Below are positions 1 to 8,573 of a DNA stretch of 64,000 nucleotides, in pieces. The notes beneath the pieces are model-generated. The model was not told where the DNA came from. It saw only the letters and a list, made by a program, of their open reading frames with translations, and searched no databases. The first letter of the stretch is position 1, and every line of letters begins with the position of its first letter. The translations under genes were made by a program, and so were the position numbers. Origin of the DNA: Spirochaeta isovalerica (GTDB lineage: Bacteria; Spirochaetota; Spirochaetia; DSM-2461); contig NZ_JACHGJ010000004.1 of NCBI RefSeq assembly GCF_014207565.1, positions 248,001 to 312,000 of the forward strand, written 5' to 3'.

Positions 1-998
1 GTGCTGCCGCTGGCATTTTGAGTGGAAAAAGCATCTGTTCTTATGCCGCCCGGAAGATGATCGATAAAAGGAGAGATATTGACTTTTGCAACCGGTCTTC
101 CGCTATATGAGCGGATTTTCAATGCGCTTCGCAGCGAAACAGCCATTTCCCGGCCGTCTCCGGGAATGTGATTATACACACCGGCTGCCAACGCTTTAAG
201 CAGCGTCGACTTCCCGTGATATCCACCGCCTGTAATCAACGTAATTCCCCGTGGAACTGCCATTCCCCGGACTGCTGTTCCGTCGGGTAATGAGATGTTT
301 TCCGCAAGACTTTCGGGAGAGGAGAAAGGCACGGCACAGCGGGATTCAACCGGTTCATCGCTGTCACCGCCGGTCCGGGGAAGTATAGAACCGTCGGCTA
401 TAAAGGCTACAAGATTTTTCTCCTCAAGACTGGAACGGAGGAACTCAGACCGGAGTGCTGTATTCAGATGATTCAGACAGGCTTCTGGTTCAATATTCTC
501 CCTGAAAAAGGCTTTCTTCATAATACGGGGAACTTCTTCCAGAATCATTAATTCGGCCAGTTTCGCATTGATCAACCGCCCTTCTGCAGGCAGCCCGACA
601 AAAAACCTGAGTTCCAGAGTATCATCTCTCACTAAAAATGAATTTCTCTCAAGTATCGCCTGCCCCGGTTTATCCACAGTGATCAATCCGCTGTTTCCCG
701 TTCCGCGGATAAAAGAATAGGCTTCACTCTCCCGGAAGAAACGGCGGATCATGAAATCACCGAACGCTGTCACCCGGAGAGGATTCTCTCCAAGTCCCGG
801 AGGAATATAGGTATAGGATTTATTAAATACTGCGCGATAGAGTCCCGTGAAGGACGGAGCATAGGGATCTTTCGGGATTCTTTCGATGATAAGACGAAAA
901 TCACCAAAATCATATTCCCCGATTAAAGACTGATAGGCACCGTAATCCCGCCCATTGATTCCGGCGAGAAAAGACCTGATCGAATCATTATTTTTCAT
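1..998 (-). CDS. Predicted ATPase of the ABC class (COG3044-like), 3' end cut by window
   Basis: Partial gene that starts with ATG at 998 and runs off the left edge of the window with no stop. The translation opens MKNNDSIRSFLAGINGRDYG. Near residue 255 it has a Walker A-like loop, LITGGGYHGKSTLLKAL, followed by VYNHIPGDGRE and VNISPFIDHLPGG. These are hallmarks of the uncharacterised ABC_ATPase family (Pfam PF09818), soluble ATPases without a transmembrane partner. The C-terminal part with Walker B and the signature motif lies outside the window. The cellular role of the family is not established. It is divergent from the NADH oxidase gene that starts at 1223, with a shared control region between them. 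Confidence 0.8.
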   Translation of the reverse strand, partial: MKNNDSIRSFLAGINGRDYGAYQSLIGEYDFGDFRLIIERIPKDPYAPSFTGLYRAVFNKSYTYIPPGLGENPLRVTAFGDFMIRRFFRESEAYSFIRGTGNSGLITVDKPGQAILERNSFLVRDDTLELRFFVGLPAEGRLINAKLAELMILEEVPRIMKKAFFRENIEPEACLNHLNTALRSEFLRSSLEEKNLVAFIADGSILPRTGGDSDEPVESRCAVPFSSPESLAENISLPDGTAVRGMAVPRGITLITGGGYHGKSTLLKALAAGVYNHIPGDGREMAVSLRSALKIRSYSGRPVAKVNISPFIDHLPGGIRTDAFSTQNASGS

Positions 999-1222
999 GG
1001 CTCCCTACTTCTGAAAATTTTAATTCAACTCATTTTTTTCATCAACAGTTAAAAATAAACACAGAGTCACTTGATATTTTTTTATCTATACAATAAGTTA
1101 GTAATGGTTACTATTATTAGCCAAGCCAACACTACCTGAATGTGTTCGGGAGTGCGGGCTGTAATTTGAACAAAGGGGAATACCCGGTTGCCGTATCGGG
1201 ATTCCTTATTGGAGATATAAAA
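999..1222. promoter_or_regulatory. Divergent intergenic region before the NADH oxidase gene
   Basis: About 220 bases between two divergent genes. They are AT-rich around 1070-1120 and must hold both promoters. I see no unambiguous -35/-10 pair and no operator palindrome I would defend. An in-frame ATG-lacking extension of the oxidase frame reaches back to 1142 but has no ribosome binding site. Confidence 0.35.
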
Positions 1223-2560
1223 ATGAAAATTGCTGTGATTGGTTGTACCCATGCCGGGACAGCGGCTATTGTAAACGCCGCAAAACTGTACCCCGATGCC
1301 GAAATAACTGTTTATGAAAGAAATAACAATATATCGTTTCTCTCCTGCGGGATAGCTCTTTATGTGGGAGGATTTGTCGAAGACCCGAACGGACTTTTCT
1401 ACAGCTCTCCGGAAAAACTCGTTGAGCTCGGAGTCGATACGAAAATGGAACACGAAGTTCTCGGGGCCGACCTGGACAGAAGAACCCTCCTTATCAGAGA
1501 TATAAAAGGAAACAAAGAGTTTGAAGATACATATGACAAACTGATTATTACAACCGGTTCATGGCCCCTGACTCCCCCGATAAAGGGAATCGACCTGGAG
1601 AATATCGTTCTTTCCAAAAATTTCGATCACTCCAATGTGATTATAGAGAAATCCGATAAGGCGGAGAGGATTGTCGTTATTGGAGCCGGTTATATCGGTG
1701 TCGAACTTGTAGAAGCTTTCCGCCACAAAGGTAAGGAAGTGACTTTAATAGATGCGGAGGAGAGAATCCTCAGCAAGTACCTCGACAAGGACAATACCGA
1801 TGCGGCGGAAGCGGCTCTCAAGGCTGAAGGGATCAATCTGGCCCTGAATCAGACGGTTCAGTCCTTTGAAGGAACAGAGGGCAAAGTGAGCAAAGTCATA
1901 ACCGACAAAGGGGAATACGAAACCGATCTGGTCATTCTCTGTATCGGCTTCCGTCCCAATACGGGCCTGTTCAAGGATCAGGTAGAAATGCTCGGCAACG
2001 GCGCCATTGTCGTAGACCGCTATATGAGAACCAGCCGGGAGGATGTTTTTGCTGCAGGAGACAGCTGTGCCGTTATCTTCAATCCCACAGACAGTTCACG
2101 GTATATTCCTCTGGCGACCAACGCGGTGAGGATGGGAACTCTCGTGGCAAAGAATCTGATGGAACCTCAAGTCCGCTATATGGGAACCCAGGGTACTTCG
2201 GGGATAAAAATTTACGATCTGAATATTGCCTCTACGGGACTGACCGCCGCCGCGGCTGAAAGTGAAGGTCTGATCGTCGATTCGGTAACGATCGAGGAAA
2301 ACCACAGACCCGAGTTTATGCCGGATTTTGAAAAAGTAAGGCTGACTCTCGTATTTGAAAAAGAGAGCCAGCGGATTGTCGGCGCACAGCTCAGGTCAAA
2401 AATCGATCTGACACAGTCCATCAACACCATATCAGTTGCCATTCAGAATCACATGACGCTGCCCGAACTGGCGCTGACGGACTTCTTCTTCCAGCCCCAC
2501 TACAACAAGCCCTGGAATTTTATCAACCAGGCTGCTCTGGCAGGGATGGATAAAGTCTGA
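1223..2560 (+). CDS. nox: NADH oxidase, FAD-dependent (H2O-forming type)
   Basis: Predicted cytoplasmic flavoprotein that oxidises NADH with O2, most likely giving water, which regenerates NAD+ and detoxifies oxygen in an anaerobe. The start at 1223 is chosen because GGAG lies 8 bases upstream and the FAD-binding motif begins at once (MKIAVIGCTHAGTAA). Redox-active Cys lies in NNISFLSCGIA near residue 43. A second dinucleotide fold, VVIGAGYIGVELVEAF, is near residue 152, the FAD motif VFAAGDSC near 275, and the dimerisation domain ends in HYNKPWNFIN. The length of 445 aa is normal for Nox. CoA-disulfide reductases are the closest alternative because they share the single Cys architecture. It is followed by a hairpin terminator and is a single-gene unit. 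Confidence 0.88.
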   Translation: MKIAVIGCTHAGTAAIVNAAKLYPDAEITVYERNNNISFLSCGIALYVGGFVEDPNGLFYSSPEKLVELGVDTKMEHEVLGADLDRRTLLIRDIKGNKEFEDTYDKLIITTGSWPLTPPIKGIDLENIVLSKNFDHSNVIIEKSDKAERIVVIGAGYIGVELVEAFRHKGKEVTLIDAEERILSKYLDKDNTDAAEAALKAEGINLALNQTVQSFEGTEGKVSKVITDKGEYETDLVILCIGFRPNTGLFKDQVEMLGNGAIVVDRYMRTSREDVFAAGDSCAVIFNPTDSSRYIPLATNAVRMGTLVAKNLMEPQVRYMGTQGTSGIKIYDLNIASTGLTAAAAESEGLIVDSVTIEENHRPEFMPDFEKVRLTLVFEKESQRIVGAQLRSKIDLTQSINTISVAIQNHMTLPELALTDFFFQPHYNKPWNFINQAALAGMDKV

Positions 2561-2571
2561 ATTTGAAAATT

Positions 2572-2610
2572 GCGGTTCCTGCTCATGAATGCGGAGCGGG
2601 AACCGCTTTT
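2572..2610. terminator. Rho-independent terminator, probably bidirectional
   Basis: Thirteen-base stem (2572-2584 with 2594-2606, one G-T pair) and a 9-base loop, followed by TTTT. It sits 11 bases after the nox stop and just before the convergent lipoprotein gene, so it can serve both transcripts. Confidence 0.75.
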
Positions 2611-2626
2611 CAGAATCCAGTCTCCG

Positions 2627-3481
2627 CTAAAAGATCCTCTGCAAGGTGAAATCCACCCAGAAAAAACCGTATTGCTGCTTTAAATCTTCAGTCAGCAGAC
2701 GGCTCAGATCTTCTACTGGATCTTCGAGAGTGCTCCACAGCTCACGGTCCGCTTCGTATCCCGTCTGTATAAAAATCATATTGGGATAAAAAATGTCCCC
2801 CCAGACCCGGAACTCCTCTTTCATGGCGTTGAGAGAGGAAAACTCCTGAGAATCATTGACGAAAATTATATCGCCCCGGAACTGCGGCGGCATCCAGCGG
2901 GCATCCCAGTGCTTGAGAAAAAGCCGGTAATCATCATTATAGGATCTGACGAGAGATTCCCACTTCTGCGCTGTCTGATCATCAGCCCTGGAACCCCATC
3001 CGTCGGTACCTTTAATTCTGTACCACTCCAGATCCACGCCGAAACCGACCACCGAAGGATGATCTCCGTACTTATCGAGAACCAGACGTATAAGATCTTC
3101 GATATCGCCGTCACCCGGCTCAACCTGAAGAAAAACCTCAATCCCCTTTCTGTCAAAAAGATCGAGAAACACTTCATTTTCATCATAAGTGGAAAAAAGG
3201 ACATTCTCAGACAGCGCTTCATCTCCCGGGAAATTCAGTCGGCAGAGAGACTCTCCCTTATCGCTGACAATCTCTCCGACAATCCAGATAAGCGCCGGAG
3301 AAACCGCATCTGTATCCTTGGCAATGCTTTTAACCATGGAGCTCCATTCTTCTGGATCGGGAAAAGGCCTTATTCCGTAACGGGAAGACCGGGCCCCGCC
3401 GTAGACCATTTGACTGTCGGAACCGGCGCAGGAAACCAGAATAAGAATTAACGATAAGAGCAGTATAAATCGGCTTGTCAT
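2627..3481 (-). CDS. Lipoprotein, unknown function, last gene of sugar ABC operon
   Basis: A 284-aa protein with a lipoprotein leader (MTSRFILLLSLILILVSCAG; lipobox LVSC at 15-18), so probably attached to the cell envelope. The body contains alternating beta/alpha segments such as GIEVFLQVEPGDGDIEDLIR and HPSVVGFGVDLEWYR. This pattern resembles a TIM-barrel glycoside-hydrolase-like fold, but I see no catalytic pair I can assign. It follows the two permease genes with a 2-base gap (start 3481, permease stop 3484), so it is co-transcribed and probably helps in handling the imported sugar or glycan. Confidence 0.65.
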   Translation of the reverse strand: MTSRFILLLSLILILVSCAGSDSQMVYGGARSSRYGIRPFPDPEEWSSMVKSIAKDTDAVSPALIWIVGEIVSDKGESLCRLNFPGDEALSENVLFSTYDENEVFLDLFDRKGIEVFLQVEPGDGDIEDLIRLVLDKYGDHPSVVGFGVDLEWYRIKGTDGWGSRADDQTAQKWESLVRSYNDDYRLFLKHWDARWMPPQFRGDIIFVNDSQEFSSLNAMKEEFRVWGDIFYPNMIFIQTGYEADRELWSTLEDPVEDLSRLLTEDLKQQYGFFWVDFTLQRIF

Positions 3482-3483
3482 TT

Positions 3484-4389
3484 CTACTCCTTGGTATAAT
3501 CCAGTCTGTCAGAGATGTATTTATTTGTGAAGGTCAAAATGAGAATCACAAAGAACATCAGCCAGGAAACAGCTGCAGCCCGACCGAAACGGGCCATTCT
3601 GAAACCGAGAGTCATAAAGAGAAGAGTCGTTGTCAGCCCCGAATTCTGAACACCGCCGAACTGTCTGTAATCTCCGCACAGCATATAGGGTTCCGCAAAG
3701 AGCTGCATACCGAAAATGAGACTCATGGAAACAGAAAAGAAGATGATGGGAATCATAAGAGGAACGGTAACTCTCAGGTGTTGGGAGAATTCCGATGCTC
3801 CATCGATCCGCGCCGCTTCATAGAGCTCCGGAGGAATGCCCTGAAGTCCCGCCATATAAATAATGGTGTAATAACCGATAAACCGCCAATTGAGAATGAT
3901 CGAAATAGAAGCCTTGATGGCAACAGGATCTCTGAGCCACTGAATCGGCTCAAACCCGAGGTTGTTTACGATAAAGTTAAGCGGACCCGAACCGGTGGGA
4001 TTGTATAGCTGCTGAAAAATGATGGCGACAGAAACCGCACTGGTGATATAAGGGAGAAAGTAGACCGTCTTGAAGAAATCCCGCCCCCTGACAAACTGTC
4101 TGTTAAGAAATATGGCCAGTGGCAGAGAGATCAAGTGTTGAAGAAGAGAACCCGTGACCAGTAGAATCAGGGTATTTTTCAGGGAGATCCAGAAGAGCGG
4201 ATCCCGTTCGGCACCGAAAAAGCGGCTGTAGTTTCTCAATCCCATAAACTGGACAGCACCGGTGTTCCCCCATTTAAAAAAGGAGATATAGGCGGAATAG
4301 CCGATCGGATAGACTCCGAAAATGAGAAAAAGGATAAAAAAAGGCAGGATATAGAGATATGGTGTAATTTTCATGGAATTCAGTTTCAT
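3484..4389 (-). CDS. Sugar ABC transporter permease (MalF/UgpA type)
   Basis: Inner-membrane permease with six predicted membrane segments starting at residue 11 (YLYILPFFILFLIFGVYPIG). The EAA loop that docks on the ATPase is visible as ELYEAARIDGASEFSQHLRV near residue 190. At 301 aa it has the usual length of CUT1 permeases. No ATPase gene lies in the operon, so it probably shares a general MsmK/MalK-like ATPase encoded elsewhere, which is common for CUT1 systems. It is flanked by the second permease (13-base gap) and the terminal lipoprotein. Confidence 0.9.
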   Translation of the reverse strand: MKLNSMKITPYLYILPFFILFLIFGVYPIGYSAYISFFKWGNTGAVQFMGLRNYSRFFGAERDPLFWISLKNTLILLVTGSLLQHLISLPLAIFLNRQFVRGRDFFKTVYFLPYITSAVSVAIIFQQLYNPTGSGPLNFIVNNLGFEPIQWLRDPVAIKASISIILNWRFIGYYTIIYMAGLQGIPPELYEAARIDGASEFSQHLRVTVPLMIPIIFFSVSMSLIFGMQLFAEPYMLCGDYRQFGGVQNSGLTTTLLFMTLGFRMARFGRAAAVSWLMFFVILILTFTNKYISDRLDYTKE

Positions 4390-4402
4390 AATTTGTCTCC
4401 TG

Positions 4403-5239
4403 TCAGCCTTTAATGCTTCCTGCGGTGAGGTTGGAAATCATCCTCTTTGAAAAGAAGATGAGTACGAGGGTCAGCGGCATAACGGCGATGGCGTTTCCAA
4501 CCATCATAGCCCCTGTACCTCCACCGGAACGGCTTCTGATCGATGCCAGAATAATGGGCAATGTGGTGATCTCCGTTTTTCTGAGAAGAATGAGGGGCAT
4601 GAGAAAGTCGTTCCAGGCTCCCAGAAAAGTGAGCATTCCCAGTATGGAAAGCCCCGCTTTAGCGAGAGGAAAGACGATTGTCAGGAGAATGCGGAATTCT
4701 CCCATGCCGTCGATTCGGGCCGCATTGAGCAGATCCACGGGAACCGATGTTTTAATGAACTGGGTCATGAGAAAGATTCCGAAAACATTAGCCATTCCCG
4801 GAACGATCAGGGGATACCAGGTATTCATCCACCCCAGTTTGATAACGATCTGGAAAAAAGGGATAATGTTGAGCGAAGCGGGAATCATAAAAGTGACCAG
4901 AATGATTTTAAAAAAAAGCTCCTTGCCTTTGAAACGGTAGAGGGCAAAAGCCGCTCCGCCCATGGTACAGAAAAAAAGCACAGAAACTGTAGCCAGACTC
5001 GAAATGAGAATACTATTGATAAAATTCCGCCAGAATGAGGGAACTTCATTGAAAAGGTGTGCCCAGTTCTGCGCCAGTCCGTCTCCAAAAAAGATATGGG
5101 GCGGGATAGTAAACATATTGGAATCGGGCCAGCTCGCCATTACAAAAATATAGTAGAAGGGAAAAATAAATATAAAGGCGAAAAGGAAAAGGAAGAAATA
5201 GGTAAAAACTTTTCCTGTCAGCCCTTTAAATGGGTTCAT
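4403..5239 (-). CDS. Sugar ABC transporter permease (MalG/UgpE type)
   Basis: Second inner-membrane permease of the CUT1 importer, 278 aa. It has an N-terminal membrane segment (TYFFLFLFAFIFIFPFYYIF) and an EAA loop, DLLNAARIDGMGEFRILLTI, near residue 170. It pairs with the MalF-type permease encoded next. In this operon the MalG-type gene precedes the MalF-type gene, the reverse of the common order. A hairpin at 5267-5291 separates it from the binding-protein gene and may lower permease expression relative to the binding protein. Confidence 0.9.
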   Translation of the reverse strand: MNPFKGLTGKVFTYFFLFLFAFIFIFPFYYIFVMASWPDSNMFTIPPHIFFGDGLAQNWAHLFNEVPSFWRNFINSILISSLATVSVLFFCTMGGAAFALYRFKGKELFFKIILVTFMIPASLNIIPFFQIVIKLGWMNTWYPLIVPGMANVFGIFLMTQFIKTSVPVDLLNAARIDGMGEFRILLTIVFPLAKAGLSILGMLTFLGAWNDFLMPLILLRKTEITTLPIILASIRSRSGGGTGAMMVGNAIAVMPLTLVLIFFSKRMISNLTAGSIKG

Positions 5240-5261
5240 AAAATATCCTTTGGTGAATATG

Positions 5262-5291
5262 AGAGAAAAGGGGGCCGAGAGAGCCCCCTTT
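5262..5291 (-). terminator. Hairpin after the binding-protein gene (attenuator-like)
   Basis: Nine-base perfect stem (5283-5291 with 5267-5275) followed on the minus strand by TTTTCTC. It lies between the solute-binding protein gene and the permease genes. Such hairpins often protect or partly terminate the transcript so that the binding protein is made in excess. Confidence 0.65.
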
Positions 5292-5302
5292 CAGAGAAAG
5301 AA

Positions 5303-6586
5303 TCAGTCCATGCTGGCTTTCAGATTGTCGACAACATACTGATAGGCTTCTTCAGGTGTGTATTCTCCGGCAACGACTCCGTTGACGGCACTCTGCCAGA
5401 AACCTCTGGCCATCTGGTCATATTCTCCTGATGAAACGGCGGGAATGTGCTTTGCGACATCGGCATAGATAAGTTTAACTTCCTGGCCTCCGAAGTATTC
5501 ATCTCCGCCGGCCATGCGGGGATCATCGAAGCAGGATACGAGGGCCGGGAAAGATCCGATCATATCCAAAGTGGACATCTGGGCATCCTGATTAGTACAA
5601 ATATACTTGAGTATATCGTAGGCAAGTGGTTTCTTTTCTTCATTGACGCTTTCGGGAATTCCCATAAATGAACCGCCCATATTGATATAGGAACCGCCGG
5701 GAATGTATCCGACTCTCCACTCCCCTACCTGGTCGGAAGCCATCCAGCCTTTAAGAGCTCCGGCGAACCAGGCACCCATAAGAGATGTGGCAAAACTTCC
5801 GCTTGAGTACCCGGCTTCCCATGGCTCGGTCCAGGCCTCGTAGTCGGCGTGAATTCCCATTTCATCCATTTTGGCAACCATTCCGAGAATATTTGTAAAC
5901 TTTTCTTTCGGCTGAAGAAGCTGTCCCTTATCGTCGATCCAGCAGCCGATACCGTTATTGATGGAAACGAGGGCCAGTTCCTGAGCGGAGGAAAGCATCC
6001 ACTGATCAGCGGAACCATCGTTGTCCGTATCTTTTGTCACAACCGAACCGGCTTCCAGATACTCATCCCAGGAAGCCATTCTGTCAAAATCATAACCGCT
6101 TTTTTCAGCCATTTCTTTTCTATAAAACATTACCGCAGGAGCGATATCGACAGGAAGCGCGATAAGGGCGTTATCTTCCGTTCTGGCGTTGGCCGCCGCA
6201 AAAGGAGCCAGTTTTTTGACATCGGCTTCACCTGTATAAGGAGCCTGGGAGAGATCGGTAAATCCCCCGCCTGTTACAAACTGCCCGATAAAACCTTCAT
6301 CGATGACCTCGATATCATTGGCACCGGCACCAGCGGCGATTACGGAGACCAGTCTTTCATGATGTCCATCCCAGTCCATTTTTGACAATTTAACAGTGAC
6401 ATCGGGAAATTTGGCTTTAAAATCGTCTGAAGCGATAATAGCTCCGTAAGCATCTTCGAGTTCATCAAACACCCCGATGGTGATGACATTGGGATTTTCA
6501 GCATCTCCCTGCTGGCCATTGGCCATGAGGAAACTGAGAGGCAGGAACATGAATATCAGTACTGCCGGAATAAAACTTTTTTTCAT
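5303..6586 (-). CDS. Extracellular sugar-binding protein of ABC importer (family 1)
   Basis: A 427-aa periplasmic solute-binding protein. The signal peptide is MKKSFIPAVLIFMFLPLSFL, followed by MANGQQ, a cleavage region style typical of spirochaete sugar-binding proteins. The mature part has the family 1 features: DVTVKLSKMDWDGHHERLVS, the ALPVDIAPAVMFYRKEMAEK hinge region near residue 145, and MGGSFMGIPE. It delivers an unidentified sugar or glycoside to the two permeases. AAGGAG lies 7 bases before the ATG. It is the first gene of the operon 6586-2627. Two matching operator-like palindromes lie upstream at 6611 and 6688. Confidence 0.9.
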   Translation of the reverse strand: MKKSFIPAVLIFMFLPLSFLMANGQQGDAENPNVITIGVFDELEDAYGAIIASDDFKAKFPDVTVKLSKMDWDGHHERLVSVIAAGAGANDIEVIDEGFIGQFVTGGGFTDLSQAPYTGEADVKKLAPFAAANARTEDNALIALPVDIAPAVMFYRKEMAEKSGYDFDRMASWDEYLEAGSVVTKDTDNDGSADQWMLSSAQELALVSINNGIGCWIDDKGQLLQPKEKFTNILGMVAKMDEMGIHADYEAWTEPWEAGYSSGSFATSLMGAWFAGALKGWMASDQVGEWRVGYIPGGSYINMGGSFMGIPESVNEEKKPLAYDILKYICTNQDAQMSTLDMIGSFPALVSCFDDPRMAGGDEYFGGQEVKLIYADVAKHIPAVSSGEYDQMARGFWQSAVNGVVAGEYTPEEAYQYVVDNLKASMD

Positions 6587-6610
6587 TGTAACAACTCCTT
6601 TGTTTTTTCA

Positions 6611-6701
6611 TTTTTACGTGAAAACAAAAAGGTAAAAAAAATCAGAAAGGAGAATTACAATGACCTGTCCTGACTTAATCACTTTCATTTTCACGTAAAA
6701 A
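6611..6701. promoter_or_regulatory. Paired operator-like palindromes before the sugar operon
   Basis: TTTTTACGTGAAAA at 6611-6624 and its reverse complement TTTTCACGTAAAAA at 6688-6701, 77 bases apart. Both carry the symmetric core TTTTNACGTNAAAA, a size and symmetry typical of LacI-family or ROK-type sugar regulators. Two sites this far apart would suit DNA looping over the binding-protein promoter. No regulator gene lies beside them. Confidence 0.55.
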
Positions 6702-6944
6702 CAAATACAGAATAGCGTCATTCGATAATTTTGGCAAGAATTAATTTCATCTGTTTTAGATTTATCAAAGCAATGGAAAAAAATATAAGGAAAGAGCTAA
6801 TGGAACAAAGAGCATAAACCGAGCCCCGAGAACTATAAGAAAAACCTGTAGAAAAAGCTATTCGGCAAGATACATATCCCGGGACCGGGACTCGATGAAC
6901 TCTGAAACAGTGGCAGGTTTTTAAATGTTTCAATGATGTGTGCT
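6702..6944. other. Intergenic stretch without a supported gene
   Basis: About 240 bases between the sugar operon control region and the acyltransferase gene. A 71-codon frame on the minus strand (6718-6933) has no ribosome binding site and a composition unlike the neighbouring proteins, so I do not call it. I see no terminator or RNA structure I trust. Confidence 0.4.
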
Positions 6945-7736
6945 TTAATCATTTTCATTTTCTCCGGTTTTCAATAAATTGCCGCTCATAATCTCCCGGC
7001 TGAGAGCTTCCATAAAACGGGCAGCCGGTGCTCCGTCAATAATATCATGATCAAATGATACGGTCAGGCACTGGTGAATGCGGGATTGAAAACCTTCGGG
7101 AGTCTCAATGACACGATTGATTCTACTGCCCACGGTGAGCAGGACAGTAGCCGAACCATGGGGAATAAACCACACAGGCTCCCGGCAGAACATGCCGACA
7201 GAAGTGATGGCCAGTTTTCCGTACTTGGCGCCCATGGCTTTGTTTCTGTCAGCCATAGAGACGAATATCTTAAGCAGGAATCCGGGAATGTATTTTATCA
7301 GTTTCATATTCCCGAGACTTCCGAAGTCCTCATCGACCCGTTTCTGAGCCTCACGGATTTCCTTATGAATATCCCCGATTCCTTTTTCCTGACAGGTTTT
7401 TAGGGCAAGAGGTTCGGGTACATACTCCTCCCCGATCTTCCTCTCCATAAGCACACTGATATTTACGTCCTTGAGAAGAACCAGCCTACGTCCGGATATG
7501 AAGGAATTAAAACGGGGGAATTGTTCGATTGTTTTTGCAAGACAGGACACGAGATATGCCGTAAAAGACAGCTTTTCCTTCCCGTTTTCTCGGATCTGTC
7601 TGATCAAAGACAAGGGGATTGAAATATCCACTTCGGTCATGCTGTGAATGGTGTTTTTTTTCGCCGTTATGGCAGCCGATGCTCGAACCATTTTCCTGAG
7701 GAAACTGAGTGTCTCCTGTGTGTATTCCTTTCCCAT
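6945..7736 (-). CDS. 2-oxoacid dehydrogenase E2-type acyltransferase domain protein
   Basis: Stand-alone catalytic domain of the dihydrolipoyl acyltransferase / chloramphenicol acetyltransferase fold, 263 aa. The catalytic HxxxDG motif is SFDHDIIDGAPAARF near residue 228. SLGNMKLIKYIPGF and ITSVGMFCREPVWFIPHG match the body of the fold. There is no lipoyl or E1-binding domain, so it is not a normal pyruvate-dehydrogenase E2 subunit. It probably acylates a free CoA- or pantetheine-linked substrate. It is third in a compact operon after the metallo-beta-lactamase gene (6-base gap). Confidence 0.8.
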   Translation of the reverse strand: MGKEYTQETLSFLRKMVRASAAITAKKNTIHSMTEVDISIPLSLIRQIRENGKEKLSFTAYLVSCLAKTIEQFPRFNSFISGRRLVLLKDVNISVLMERKIGEEYVPEPLALKTCQEKGIGDIHKEIREAQKRVDEDFGSLGNMKLIKYIPGFLLKIFVSMADRNKAMGAKYGKLAITSVGMFCREPVWFIPHGSATVLLTVGSRINRVIETPEGFQSRIHQCLTVSFDHDIIDGAPAARFMEALSREIMSGNLLKTGENEND

Positions 7737-7742
7737 AAGCTA

Positions 7743-8573
7743 CTAAAACTCCAGTTTCAAACCGACACCGGCCTCTTCAATAGAGACAACTGATGATAAT
7801 TCTATCTTTGACTTCAAATCAGTACAGTGACAGGGGTGCATAGTTTCGATATCTGAATCTTTCAGATACTTCTTTGTCTGATCCATCGTGCTCAAATCAG
7901 GATTCTGAAGATGAAATCCGCCGATGACATCTCTGATTTTTTTCTCATGGCAGACCTCTTTTGCATACTCTATGATATTGCAGATTCCCGAGTGGGAGCA
8001 CCCTGTCAGAATAACCAGCCCTTCACGACTTTTATAGACAAGAGCCGAGTCATCGGGAATCGAATCACCAAGATCCTGATTTTCCTTAAAACCGATTGTA
8101 TGCAACCCCTCAAAGGTATTTCTCCGGGGGATTTCTCCGAGGAAAACGATCCTGTCATTTATCCAGTAAGGCTCTTTAAAAAATTGCAGTTTGAAAAATT
8201 TCCTCAGCTTATCCTCTGATATGAGAGAGCCGATATCGTAATAGCCCTCGAGGTTGATATCCGTGAAAACCAGGGGATGAGCTATGAGAACGGGCTGTTT
8301 TAATTGATGACCTTCAAAAGCCTGTTCCGCATAAAAGCGAATGAGGGGATCAAGCCCCCAGGTGTGATCGAGATGCCCGTGAGATAGCACAATGTAATCG
8401 GTTCGGGAAATATCGATTCCCATCTTTCCGGCATTATCCATAAAGATGCGGGAATACCCGACATCAAAAAGAATAGAGGTGTCCTCATCTTCCAGATAAA
8501 CGGAAAACCCCGGCTCTCCGAGAAAGTATCTATCAATGAGTGTATTGTTATCGGTCAGTATGGACAGCTTCAT
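7743..8573 (-). CDS. MBL-fold metallo-hydrolase (class resembling MptA/RFAP-synthase-like group)
   Basis: A 276-aa cytoplasmic metallo-beta-lactamase-fold protein. Metal ligands are visible in DYIVLSHGHLDHTWGLDPL (near residue 62), in LVILTGCSHSGICNIIEYA (near residue 190), and in IGGFHLQNPD and MHPCHCTDLKSK near the C-terminus. This set matches the COG1237 group, often annotated as beta-lactamase-like or dihydropterin-related; true substrates are mostly unknown. Its start codon overlaps the FliB-like stop in an ATGA arrangement (8570-8573), so the two genes are translationally coupled. Confidence 0.82.
   Translation of the reverse strand: MKLSILTDNNTLIDRYFLGEPGFSVYLEDEDTSILFDVGYSRIFMDNAGKMGIDISRTDYIVLSHGHLDHTWGLDPLIRFYAEQAFEGHQLKQPVLIAHPLVFTDINLEGYYDIGSLISEDKLRKFFKLQFFKEPYWINDRIVFLGEIPRRNTFEGLHTIGFKENQDLGDSIPDDSALVYKSREGLVILTGCSHSGICNIIEYAKEVCHEKKIRDVIGGFHLQNPDLSTMDQTKKYLKDSDIETMHPCHCTDLKSKIELSSVVSIEEAGVGLKLEF

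Noticed and set aside
6718..6933. 71-codon minus-strand frame between sugar operon and acyltransferase gene
   Set aside because: No ribosome binding site, odd composition and no domain; judged non-coding.
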